DNA from: Takakia lepidozioides
Lineage: Eukaryota; Streptophyta; Takakiopsida; Takakiales; Takakiaceae
Assembly: GCA_030704615.1 (NCBI GenBank)
Contig: CM060731.1
Span: 56,588,756 to 56,648,755, forward strand
Length of the DNA: 60,000 bases
Direction: 5' to 3'
Shown: in pieces, positions 11,608 to 23,500 of the stretch
Position numbering within the stretch: position 1 is the stretch's first letter
How the letters are laid out: every line of letters begins with the position of its first letter
Notes under the pieces: generated by a model
What the model was told of the DNA's origin: nothing
Seen by the model: the letters and a program-made list of their open reading frames with translations, nothing else
The model's database searches: none
Program-made: the position numbers and the translations under genes

Positions 11608-14600
11608 ATGGCTGGAGCGTCGTCTTCTAGCAATCCTCCTTCTATGTCTATGACGAGTGCATTAGATGTAAGAGTGGAAGATCGATTCAATGGAGCTAAC
11701 TATCAAACCTGGAAGTTTAGGATGGAGATGGTCCTTCTAGACAAAGATCTATGGGGAGTGGTTGATGGATCAGTCCCAAGACCTGACACTATTGTTGGCC
11801 AAGCCATATGGGATAGGAAAGATCAGAAAGCAAGAGCTAGCATCATCACAAGCTTGAGAGACAATCAGTTGCATCTCATTATAAGTGCTAAGAATGCTAA
11901 GGATGTTTGGGACAAGCTAGCAAGCATATATGAGACAAAGGATGTCACATCGCAAGTGTATGCGACGCAAAAGTTCCATGGTCTGAAGATGGCCGAGTCA
12001 GACTCAGTTGAACAACACTTGAATTTGTTTTGTGTGTTGCGAGATCAACTAGTCTCTGTGGGAACTAATGTGACTGATGAACACGCCACAGTGGTGTTAT
12101 TGGCAACCTTACCTGAATCATATGATGGTTTTGTGGTGTCTCTAGCAGGACAAACCAACTTAACTATTGATGTTGTCATAGGACTTCTCCTCAAGGAGGA
12201 AACAAGAAGAAAAGGTCAAGGTACGTCTACAGAGGTAGACAGAGCTTTGTTCACATGCAAGACTGGAGTAGTCTTGATTAGAAGACTCCATTTACATATG
12301 TCTCAGAAGTCCCAGAGGTTTTAAAAACCTCAATCTAGCTCAAAGATCAAAAAGGCCAAAGTGAGGTGCTTTTATTGCAAGAAATTGGTCATATGATCAA
12401 GGATTGTAGAAAGCGCATTGCAGATGAGCGCAGCAGAGAGAGTCAAGGGAACATAGCTACTCATCAGAGGAATGTTATTCTATTTGTTGTGTCTCTCTCA
12501 GCCACTACTAGACAGAAGCATATGTGGTATGTTGATTCATGAGCATCTCAACATATGAGTTCAGAGAGAGAGCATTTCTTATCCTATAGATCTCTTTCAC
12601 CTACACAATATGTTCTTTTGGGAGATGATAGCAAGCATATCATTGGTGGGGAAGGCTCAGTCTCTCTTATGCTCAATGAAGGGGAAACCATAGAGGTGGA
12701 AAATGTCCTACATGTCCCTACTTTAACAAAGAACATGCTGTCTGTAAGGCAAATTGTTGCAAAGGGATACAGAGTGGTATTCCAAGATAAGAGTTGTACT
12801 ATCACAGATAGCTCAGGAGCTGTGATTGGGATCTACACCTGTCATGTCAGAAAGAGAGTTGTGGCATAGAAGGTTAGGTCATGTGAGCATGAACTCTCAA
12901 GCCATCTTGTGGAAGGACTACCATTGAAGGAGATGAGCGATATGCGTCTATGCAAAGGTTGCTTGGAAGGGAAGCAACATCGAGGTCAATTTCCTAAGGA
13001 TGGTGGACGAAGAGCCACAAGTATATTGGAGATTGTATATTCTGATGTGTGCGGGCCAATGCAAACCACATCACTTGGAGGAGCAAGGTACTTTGTGACA
13101 TTCATTGATGATTTGTCAAGGAGGGTTGTGGTGAATTTCCTAAGGCAGAAAAATCAAGTGCTAGAGAAATTCGAGTTCAAAGTACTTGCAGAAAAACAAA
13201 CTAGAAAGCATCTTAAGATTTTGAGATCTGACAATGGTGGTGAGTACATCTCAAAGGCTTTCAATCAGTTTTATCAAGAGAATGGAATAGCTCGACAGCT
13301 TACTGTTCCATATACACCTGAGCAGAATGGTGTAGCTGAGCGGATGAATAGATCACTACAAGAATCTGCAAGGAGTATGTTGAAAGAAGTGAATCTTTCA
13401 AATCATTTTTGGGCAGAAGCTGTTGGCACTGCAGCATATCTTCACAACAGAATACCTACCAAATCAGTGTTGGGAAAAACACCAGAAGAGGTATGGAGTG
13501 GTCAGAAACCTAGTGTGGCTCATTGTAGGATTTTTGGATGTCGTGCATATGTCCATATCTCTGCTCAGAAGCGAATGAAACTTGACTCTAAATCAGAAGA
13601 ATGCATCTTCATTGGCTACACAGAAGGTGTGAAGGGATATAAGTTGTTCAATAAGACAACTTAGGCTGTCAAACACAGTAGGGACGTAGTGTTTGATGAA
13701 GGCTTCATACCCTCTTTGGTAGGGGGAGAAGATGACATGGGAATGAGCTTAGAGCCAATATACCATTTCCAAGAGGAGTCTTATGAGGAGCCAATACAAG
13801 AGATGGCTGAAGCAAATGATGGAGGTGTTCAACTTGACGGAGTTGATCAAGGAGTCGAAGTTGGTGAACCACTTGTTGATATAGACTCTAGAGATGAAGT
13901 TGAAGATGTGCCAATTCTAAGGAGATCTCAGCGGGAAATGAAAGCTCCTAGTAGGTTGATTACATCTATGAGTGTCATTGAAGCTATGGAAGAAGCATCA
14001 CAAGTGGTTGAGCTTGCTACATATGAGGAAGCGATGCGCTCTCCAGACAAACTACAATGGGAAGAAACAATCAACTCAGAGTTGGATTCATTGATGGAAA
14101 ACAAAGCATAGACACTCATTAGGTTGCCTGCAGGACGAAGAGCCATTGGTTGCAAGTGGATCTTCAAGTTGAAGTACAAAGCTGATAGATCTATTTACCA
14201 GTACAAAGTTCGTCTTGTAGCTAAAGGCTATGCACAAATTCAAGGAGTGGATTACAATGAAACCTTCTCACCAGTGGTGAAGATTTCTTCTATCAGAGTG
14301 TTATTAGCTCTTGCAGCTCAACATGATCACGAAGTTCATCAAATGGATGTTAAGACCGCATTTCTGAATGGAGAACTACAATAAGAGATCTACATGAGAC
14401 AACCTGAAGGGTTTGTACAAGGAGAAAGTGATATTGTGTGTAAGCTGCAAAAGAGTTTGTATGGACTCAAACAAAGTCCTCGAGCTTGGTATGTCAGGAT
14501 CGATGCTTACTTCTTAAAGGCAAGATTTGAGCGAAGCATTGCTGACACAAACATCTATGTGAAAAAGATGGGAGAGCAATTTGTGGTCATAGCTCTATAT

Positions 14601-14919
14601 GTGGATGACACAATCATTGTCACCAACGATCATCAAAGGTTGTACCAAAGCAGTGTTGAGTGCTGAGTTTGTCATGACTGACATGGATGAGATTCGGTTC
14701 TGTCTTGGTATTCAAATCAGCAGAGATCGAGTGAACCATACAGTATTCATGCATCAACGACAATACATTGAGACAATTCTACAAAGGTTTAAGTTGGAGA
14801 TGAGTAAGCCAACATCAACTCCTCTCGAAGTTGGTTTGAAACTTACGAAGGATATGGCACCTAAGACTCAAGAAGAGCAAGAAGATATGAGGAAAATTCA
14901 TTATCAAAGCGCAGTCGAA
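11608..14919 (+). pseudogene. Copia gag-pol polyprotein, several stops and frameshifts
   Basis: The ATG at 11608 opens a gag region with RFNGANYQTWKFRMEMVL. A CFYCKK...GH...IKDC zinc knuckle near 12370 is split by a frameshift. The protease motif reads WYVDS-stop-ASQHM, with the glycine codon of DSGAS changed to TGA near 12539. Integrase follows from 12909 (CKGCLEGKQH, YSDVCGPM, DNGGEY, PEQNGVAERMNRSLQE; DDE residues present). RT (14124-14919) has FSPVVKISSIRVLLALAA, MDVKTAFLNGEL and the catalytic YVDD. In-frame stops interrupt it near 13662 (TAG), 14109 (TAG where the conserved W of KTWTL belongs) and 14384 (TAA). The copy is inactive, but it would still provide a template. Confidence 0.85.
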
Positions 14920-16289
14920 TGAAATGAATGAATTCAAAGGTCAAGAATGTATGGTAAGTCACCCTCTGAAACAAGTGGTGCTTGGGATGCACTAAATCGC
15001 TCGGTAGAATGGTACTCAAGCTTGGTCCTCCTCCGGCACTCCTATTCGTCCTCAAGTCTCTCACTTGATGGAGCGCTTCCTCTACTTCTTGCCTCAAATG
15101 GCCACAAGGCCTTGAGCTAGGACTATCCTACTCTCAATATGTTTGCTTCTAATACTAGAGAGCCACAAGCTCAACTCTCTAGGAACTAGCTCCCTCAAGC
15201 TCAAAACTAACTACACAAGCAAGAGGCCAAAACAAGGAAATGAGACTAGATTAAAGAACAAGAGGAGCCTGTTCTTCTTTTATTGTGTTTTTGGGGCCTC
15301 TTAAACTAGTGAAGGATAGTCTTAAACTATTATTTCCTACATGAATCTATAATTTAAAAACGATAGAACACCATAGAATAATAACCACGGATGTAAAACC
15401 TTGGTGTTAAAGATAAATCTGGTTTTTCATCCATCCAATGGATGACCAGTTGGCGCTAGGTTGTCTTTTCATCCCTCCAGCTCGCAGGTCGAATTTCCAG
15501 ATTTCATCCATTGGAAGAACTAGAATTCCATTTAATCGCCATTCGCAACGCCCTCCGGCGTGATAATTTGATGTTGTCTCTCATCACCTCCAAAAATTCT
15601 CAAACTTGGTGACAAATTATAATTAAATTTCCCGTAGCTGCCCACGAAATCTCAAGGGAATCGAGGAAGAAAAGCTATACTTTTGGTTGGTTTCCATGGT
15701 TTCGCCATATAAGCAGTCTGACGCTTCCTGGCAGTAAAAATACTGGTGGTGCCCCCAAGGGGGTCTTTGGCCCTGCCACTGGGTCACAGATCATCTGGAG
15801 TTTCATCCTACACACTTTGCATCGCTGAGGAGTTCAAAACTTCGCTGGGAAGCTCCTTCACCCGTCGTTTGCTCCGATGCAACACTTGCTTTGTCGCGAT
15901 ATTTCATCGCTGTACAGATTGTTTCCTCCAATTGCCAAGACTCCTCACCGCGTGCTCCTACTGGACTTGAAAGGCGGGAGAATAGAGAGATTGCAATCCG
16001 GGACTGGGACAGTCGCCATGTATTGTTTCGAACAGGTGCATGTTGTCGTTACTGGTACTGAATTGACAACCTAACTCGTTGTCGATGCAGCTCCCTACGG
16101 TTATTTTCACGCTAGAGCTCCTCCATGGTCGTCTCAAACATTATCTAAATTCCTACGTGCTTTACCAGCGATTCCCAGATAACTCACAAACTGCCCTGCT
16201 TTGGCAGTACAATGCCTAAACTGTCTGCCTTAAGATCAAAAACGATCTGAAAAGAAATATGTACCAATATATGCATCTACACCCCTCAT
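14920..16289. other. Unassigned interval right of the Copia truncation
   Basis: The sequence changes character at 14920. No RNase H or LTR homologue is seen. A plus-strand stretch at 15877-16034 reads RVLLLDLKGGRIERLQSGTG before a possible donor (GTGCAT); it may be an exon, but I recognise no family. The rest is featureless to me. Confidence 0.4.
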
Positions 16290-16491
16290 ACTGCCGAGAA
16301 CGGGTGAGGAGGAGACCGCATCCAAGGGAGAGACGGACGCCGAAGAGGATGTTGATGGTAGCCTCATGAAGAAGCAGACAGTGGAAAAGATGATGGCGGA
16401 GATGCTCCAGAACATGCTCGGCGTAGACAGCAGTCCGAAGCGGAAAGGGTCTCCTGCAATTGGAGAGACATCCCACGCAGCACAAAGAAAG
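16290..16491 (+). pseudogene. Fragment of MULE accessory gene, exon 1 (second copy)
   Basis: The region is acidic, then reads MLQNMLGVDSSPKRKGSPAI, and ends at a donor (AGAAAG|GTACAA). It parallels 33010-33202 in the complete MULE, which reads MLQNMRGVESSPKRKGSPAI and ends at AAAAAG|GTTCAA. The left side is truncated and no downstream exons follow. As in the full copy, the donor leads into a hairpin array. Confidence 0.75.
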
Positions 16492-16584
16492 GTACAAGTC
16501 TGCCATAACAGCCCCTCATCTTGTTGATCTTTGATTTCAAAATGTACCTCACCAGCCCAGTCTGCCATGTATTAAAAACACCTA

Positions 16585-17325
16585 CATGGAAGCACAAAAC
16601 AGTGTGCGGCAATGCACACTGTTTGTGCCCCCCTGCTTTGCTTGTTTTTTATGTCAAACTGTACCACACCAGCCCAGTCTGCCATGTCAAAATGCAGCTG
16701 GATGGAAGCACGAAACAGTGTGCGGCAACGCACACTGTTTGTGCCCCTCTTTTTTGCCTGTTCTTCATGTCAAAATGAACCAGACTAGGCCAGTATGTGG
16801 TGTATCACACACACTTAGATGGAAGCACGAAACAGTGTGCGGCAACGCACACTGTTTGTGCCCCTCTTTTTTGCTTGTTCTTCATGTCAAAATGAACTAG
16901 ACTAGGCCAGTATGTGGTGTATCACACACACTTAGATGGAAGCACGAAACAGTGTGCGTTGCCGCACACTGTTTGTGCCCCTCCACTTGGTTTTTTTCCA
17001 TGTCAAAATGAATCACACCAGGGCTGCCTGCCAAGTTCAAATCACAATTATATGGAAGCACAAAACAGTGTGCGGCAACGCACACTGTTTGTGCCCCCCT
17101 CTTTGCTTGTTTTTTTATGTCAAAACGGGCCACACATGGCCAGTCTGCCATTTTCAAAACACCCCTAATTGGAAGCACAAACAGTGTGCGGCAACGCACA
17201 CTGTTTGTGCCCCATCTTTGCTTGTTTTTTGATGTCAAAATGGGCCACATGTGGCTGCCTGCCAAGTTCAAATCACACCTACATGGAAGCACAAAACAGT
17301 GTGTGGCAACGCACACAGTGTAGCC
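16585..17325. repeat. Hairpin array A: seven hairpin units, ~117-bp period
   Basis: Seven units start near 16592, 16708, 16825, 16942, 17058, 17175 and 17288. Each has the arm ACAGTGTGCG, a 4-nt loop (GCAA or TTGC) and the complementary arm CGCACACTGT, extended by GCAC/GTGC flanks. Spacers are related to each other (TGCCATGTCAAAATG-like). The last unit is degenerate (GTGTGTGG ... ACACAGTGTAG) where the Gypsy ORF3 sequence begins. Confidence 0.9.
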
Positions 17326-20300
17326 CCACCATGTCAGGAACCTTAAGCTTCACAACGTTGTGTAACCTGTTGAAAGCAAGTTTATTGAACTTCAACAATT
17401 CCTTCTCAGTATAGGTGAGAGGTGTGCCAGTAACTTTGGAGCAGTATAGGTATTGCCAAGCTGTCTGCTCCTTATTAAAAATGTCGTCAATATGCCGTTT
17501 TTCATTGCTCAAGTTGTTCCAGGCCATGTTAAACCATGAACGGAGTTGTGAATCCCTCTGTAACATGATTTTCACATCATATAAATACGTATGATGCGGC
17601 ACCACAGGTAAGGTCCAATGATTTGTAGTGGAATAAGTCAGAAATCTGGACTGCATCTTCTGCTGCTCAATGTGGTAACGTGCAATGAAACAAGCAGTAT
17701 AATAAATTCCACAACCCATGACCAAACTCGCTACTTCCTTTGTTTTGGTGTGAATGTGCCCATGAACAACCTGGAAAGCAATTAACTCCTTCAACATGGT
17801 GCCTGCCTCAGACCAGTACCTTGAAAAATGATGATCCTCAATGAGCTGATTCATTGCCAGAATCTTAGTCCGAGTGGCCACTGGCAACCAAATGCGCATT
17901 ATTTGGTAGTAGTGTGGAAAGGATTGTGGAGGAAAAAAATTAATTCCAAGCCAAATCCAAGCTATCTGGAATTTCATTGAAGGGCATGATCATTGCTCGG
18001 TTGTATTCCCGTGCAGCATGAGTCTTGGGTGGGTTGAAAGCAGCATTTCCCCATACCTCAGGCCGTGCAACTGCTGTCATAGGAGATTCAGTAACCTGTA
18101 CAGCCACCTGCTGTGAAACTGGTTCTATTGGTGTTTCCACCACTGGCATCCCCTGCACTTCTTGTGAAGAAGACTGGAAAACTAGAGTTCTGGCCCTCAA
18201 ATACGCCTCCATGAGATGTTCTTCAGGAACCATGAGCCTTTGGTCTATGTTTGAACTCAAGTCCTCCACTTGAGTCTGCAGTGTATCCACATCCTCTTGG
18301 AGCTCTCCTATTCTACTATAGACATTGTCTATAGTAGTGGTGGCAATATTCTGCACTTGCAGCCTCAGGTCATTCATCTCCCCCTGGGTGAGCATTCTCG
18401 GTGCTTTCCCTTCCACTGGCCCTTGTGCTAACCATACTTTTAAGAGTTGGTCATCCACTCTGTCCTGTGTAACACCTCTGAGACTCTGCTCCTCCTTGAG
18501 TCTGTAGGCATCTAACTGCTGTTGCAATCCTTGCATGCGCTTCTCATGAGGTTCAACTAAATTGGCATAAGCTGCAACCAGATTATTGGCTTCCCTCGCT
18601 GCCTTGTTAGCTACAGAGAGTTGATTCCTATTCGCCATAAGGGTCTGTTGTAACTCCACAATGTACTTCTCCTGGTTAGCCTCAACCTGTTTGTATTGCT
18701 GTAAAGCACCCTCATTGTGACATATTGTATCTTTGAGGTCCACAATGAATTTGGCTTGCTCCACTACCTCCGTTTCTGCCCTTACACATCGCTCCCTCTG
18801 CTGGTTGGCTTCTGTTGTGGCTTGCTCTAGAACATTTGTGAGGGTGGCACATTGCACCGTCATCCTTTGATGTACTACCTCCAACTCTGCATGTTGTTCC
18901 TTTAGTCCTTGCATCTCATCCTCATGCTTGTTCTGCAATTGGAATAATTGCTGCTTGTGTATCTTGTGCAGATGGTCTTGCTCCAGACCCCCCTCAATCA
19001 ATTGTTGCTTAGCAAATTACAGAGCATCCCTTGTTTCCCTCAACTCCTGTTGCAACTGCAGATGCACTTCCATCTCAACCTTGTTAACACACTCGGTTGC
19101 CAACCGATTTTCGAACTCTCTTCTGAGTTCCTCCTTCAGAACTTCCAACTGAGTCACTGGAACATGTGACTTCATGTAAGTTCCCAACAAATTGAGGGTT
19201 CGGCTTATGGAGTTCATCAGCATAGCCTGCTGAGGCCCATCATGGTTAACATGCTGCTGTTCACCCCCCTCATCCATAGGATGATGCCTCACAAACCACT
19301 CAGGCCACTGCTCCACCAGATCCTCCTTCTCAACTTCCTCATTTCTCCCAGATGCTGCTGTGTCCTGATGTTCCTCTTCTGGAACTTGTGGCGCTGGTGG
19401 GGGTATTACCTGCACATCAGGAAGTTCACTGGACAGATTTTGGACCTCTGGCTCCACTCTCTCTCTGAGCAAACTAGAGTCTTCATAGAGAAGATCACCT
19501 CTCTCAATCTCTGCCACCACTTGCTCTGTAGTTGGAATATCTAACCCTTCTGTTTCCAAATCTATTATTTGTGGAGGAACCGCATGGACCACTTGTGGTA
19601 ACTCTCTGGCAAGCCGTTCACCTGGCTGTGATGGCTGTGATACTGAATTGACTTCCTATTCCCTCTCCACAGGTTGTGCTGTTTGTAACCCTTGATCTCT
19701 ATGCTGCTGTACCCTCTCCTGCACAAGAGCTTGAGTAACTTCTTCCTCCGGCTGCCTTGTAGCCAATGGTTCGGCTTCCAACGTGATCCCTTTCCTCTGT
19801 CTTTTGGCCTGTTGATGCTCTGCCAATCCCCCTTCACCCTGTGAAGAACCTTGCTCTTCTATGGTAGTGGTTGTTATTTCAAACACTCCCATTTCCTTCA
19901 TTTCTCTCGCATCAAGTACGCATGAGTCTAGGATGATTTGTGCAATGACTGGCCCAGATACTACGATAGGAGATTTAGCGGCAGTTCCCTGCAATCTTTT
20001 CATCTCCTCTACCAATCCGTTGTACATGATGTTCTCCCATGCTACCTCTTCTCCTCTCAGGCCTTTGAGTATTTCCTCTGTGAAGGATCTGCTCAAATAC
20101 TGCTGGTTCTATTTCATGGCAAACAGAACGTTCAATATCTGGCCTACTTCCCTGAGCCCTGGGTACACCGCTTTGGTACAAGCATAGCCTTGAGTTTTAA
20201 AGAAACTCCCTTCTTCAAACAAATCTTTCATCTGCAATCTAGCCCTGTGCTCGTCCACATGAACCTGACCTGCTGGTAATGAAAACAGTTGTTGTAGGTA

Positions 20301-20537
20301 TAAGGGAGTAAGTTCTAATTCAACTCCCTTCACCATTGTGGCTCCTGTCTTTGGGTCAAAGTTCTGCAAGAATTCTAACATGTACTTCCGATGGTGCAAT
20401 GTCCAATCTTTGTTTTGCAATCCTGGTAATCGCAGTTCCTTCAGTAACTTCACCGCGTATGGCGTCGCAATCGTCTGTTTCTGCAGGATTGTGGTGCTTT
20501 TTACCTTGATGTCCTCCATCCCTCTTACTCTCTTCAT
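17279..20537 (-). pseudogene. Gypsy 3' extra ORF (ORF3), coiled-coil rich, interrupted by three in-frame stops
   Basis: One continuous frame runs from ATG 20537 to about 17940 with stops at 20109 (TAG), 19656 (TAG) and 19017 (TAA). A frameshift at an A/T homopolymer near 17935-17945 then leads into a further 230 codons. The product would be about 1,080 residues: a basic N-terminal domain (TPYAVKLLKELRLPGLQNKD), an acidic low-complexity middle, a long Gln/Glu-rich coiled coil (19000-18100) and a C-terminal domain rich in aromatic residues and His. I recognise no family and see no membrane segment to support an envelope role. The position after integrase on the same strand matches the extra ORF of Athila-type elements. 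The last codons read into hairpin array A, so the natural C-terminus is lost. Confidence 0.6.
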
Positions 20538-20561
20538 TTTAGAGAAACCGTAAGGCTGTGG

Positions 20562-23500
20562 CTATAACAACTGAAGTAATGCCTGCAGAGCACAAAGCGC
20601 AAACGTATGATTGCCACAAAATGCTATGGGTAGTGTCCTGTAAACCTGCGGGGCTTGCAAGCATTGATCAAGAGAAAAGTTACTCTCTGTTGTTCTGTTT
20701 CCTCGCCACTGCGTGAGTAGTATCGCGAGCGTATAATCTGCTAGTTCCCTCATAGCTTCAAAACTATCGCATTGATTGTCTGTCCCGTCGAGACGCCCGT
20801 TACTTGGAACGACTCCGACTCTTGCGCTCAGAATTCTTTCACTTTCTTGAAGTTGCTCCTGCTTCATGATTGGCTGTAACCGCTGTGACTGGATTTCAGA
20901 ATTAATTTTCTTTAGTGGATTTTCCCTGCTGGCCTGTCCACTAGGATAACACACGTGACAAGAAATTCGTTTTTCTGTACTCACCGTATGTTCCGTTACC
21001 CTTTTTCCGTATGCATTAATGGGCCCGCCATCCATCCTCTTTAACGTAGTAGGTAGGTACTTTGACGGCCACTCCTGACCTTTTTCTTGATGACACTTGT
21101 TCTTGCAGCTCCTTCTCAGCTGTGTGTCACGGCCTGGCTTCCACGCGTCCACTTTTAAACTGACTTCCGCCCTTTTTTCCGCCGGCCATTTCCCTGATGT
21201 TATCCTTCGTCCACCTGTCACTAATCCTATGGACTGTGTAATTCTGATTGGCTGTGTGAGGCTGTGACAGGCTGTGCCGCCCTGTGCTAGGCTGTGCGCA
21301 ACTGTGTGACACTGTGCTGGGCTGTGATAGGCTGTGTGACCCTGTGTTGGGCTGTGATGGGCTGTGTGACCCTGTGTTGGGCTGTGATAGGCTGTGTGAC
21401 CCTGTGTTGGGCTGTGATGGGCTGTTTGACCCTGTGTTGGGCTGTGATAGGCTGTGTGACCCTGTGTTGGGTTGTGATAGCTATTTAAACATCTGTGTTT
21501 TCCGCTCCTCACCGGTTTAACGACAAGTATTCTATGCTCCGTTGGTGTTATTAGAACAGCCTGTAATTGCTCCTGTGGTTCTATATGCAAATCGTGCCTT
21601 AATGGCTTGTCATGGATACCACTGTATCTTTTCAACTTGTTGGCATTGACCCTGCCCAGCATTTCTTTGTTAATGGTTTGTAACACGGCCGTGTTGTTAT
21701 CATACATCTTTTGTATGATATAAGGTCCCTTCCATGGCGATTTAAGCTTAGAAGCCTTAATCTTTCCCTTCTTCTGTAACCACAAAACCAAATCTCCTGT
21801 TTTGAAAGTCTTCAACTTCCCTTCATCAAACTGATCCTTCCTTTTCATCTGTATTCTCGTCATGTTGTCAGCTGCATCAGCTCGTACTTCCTCCATATGG
21901 TATAATTCATGTTTCCTGACCTTAATTGAATCTTCCAATTCCATTCTTCTTCCCCATTCAGTTCTCATAGTAGGTAATAAAAACTCCACTGGAAGTAAAG
22001 CTTCCATACCATAAACTAATTGGAATGGTGTATACTTAGTGGTGACTTTATATGAAGTCCTGTATGACCACAAAGCTGTCAGTAGCTTTGTATCCCAGTC
22101 TGTTCTGTTTGCATTGACTATTTTAGCCAAGATGGTACATAGTATTTTGTTGGTAGCCTCTGCTTGTCCATTACCTTGTGGGTAATAGGTTGTACTTTTC
22201 CTATGCACAATCATGAACTCCTTAGTCAAGAGTTTTATGGTCTCATTGATGAAGTGACTTCCCTGATCACTGATAAATTCCAGGGGACAGCCAAACCGTG
22301 TAAGTATGTTCTCATACAGGAACCTGGCTGTGGACTTAGCTGTGTTGTCCCTCAGAGCTTTAGCTTCCACCCACTTCGTAGTATAATCAGTAGCTGTAAT
22401 TATATACTTGTTCTGTGTATTCTTGGCTGGTGGGTTTATTGGTCCAACAAAGTCCAGTCCCCATTTCTGAAATGGTTCAGTAGGCATTGTAGGATGCAAA
22501 GCCATCTTCCCAGACCTCTGCAATGGTCCTAGCCTCTGACACTCATCACAAGTTTTACAATACTTGTGCACATCTTTGAACAAGGTAGGCCACCAGTAAC
22601 CGGCAAGTAGTATCTTCCTACTGGTAGTCTCTTCTCCAAAATGGCCCCCTGCCACTCCTTTATGAACTTCTTCCAAAACTTTATCAACTTCATGGTGGTA
22701 TAAGCATCGCTTCAGCACTCCATCTGGTCCTAGCTTATACATTCTGCTTCCTACCATAGTATAAGGTAAAGCCTTGATAGCAATTCTCTTTCTCTGCTCC
22801 TTCCCATAACTTGGTGGACATTGACCATGAGTAAGATAGTATCTGATTGGCCATTGCCAATCTAACCAATCATCTGCACTTCCCTGCACCTCCACGGCAA
22901 ATAAGCTCGCATCTAGTAATTGATCATCTACTCCTGTGGCTGGTTCACCTGTTGATAACCGTGACAAGTGGTCCGCCACAAGATGCAGCCTCCTAGGCTT
23001 GTAAACAACCTCAAACTCAAATTCGTGTAAGATTATCAACCATCTTGTTATTCTTCCGCTTATCAGAGGTTTGTTTACCAAGTATATCAAAGCTTGGTGA
23101 TCCACATAGAACATAAACTTCTTACCCAGCAGGTAATGCCTGAATTTCTTCACTGCATAGATCATTGTCAATGCTTCTCTTTCTGTTGTGCTATAATTTC
23201 TTTCAGCATTGTTCATTAATCGGCTAGCATAGTACACAGGTGAATCTATCCTTCCTGTAACATTTTGTGCTAGCACCGCTCCCAATGCTTCTCCTGAAGC
23301 ATCACAGTGAACATGGAACATTTCCTGCCAGTGAGGATTAATCAATACAGGTGTAGTTGTCATTGACAATGTCAGTTCCTCAAAAGCCTGTTGACATTCA
23401 TCTGTCCATGCAAACACTGCGTCTTTTTTTAAAAGTTTGCTCAAAGGTGCTGCCATCTGTGCATACCGTCTGACAAATCTTCTGTAGTAGCTGGTTTGTC

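Larger units (their letters stand above)
11240..14919 (+). mobile_element. Ty1/Copia LTR retrotransposon, 3' truncated
   Basis: The element starts with an LTR (11240-11546), a primer binding site (11547-11559) and a gag-pol reading in Copia order (gag, protease, integrase, RT). Coding homology stops abruptly near 14919 at HYQSAV, where Copia proteins normally continue with GSLMYA into RNase H. No RNase H motifs and no second LTR are seen to the right. It is therefore a 3'-truncated, non-autonomous copy, cut by deletion or by a later rearrangement. Confidence 0.85.

Noticed and set aside
16521-17323. Several overlapping ORFs on both strands over hairpin array A
   Set aside because: They repeat the hairpin unit (for example CGNAHCLCPP) and have no independent support. 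The same applies to the ORFs over array B and array C.
21284-21520. Plus-strand Cys/Trp/Val-rich ORFs
   Set aside because: They are the opposite-strand reading of the minisatellite inside pol.
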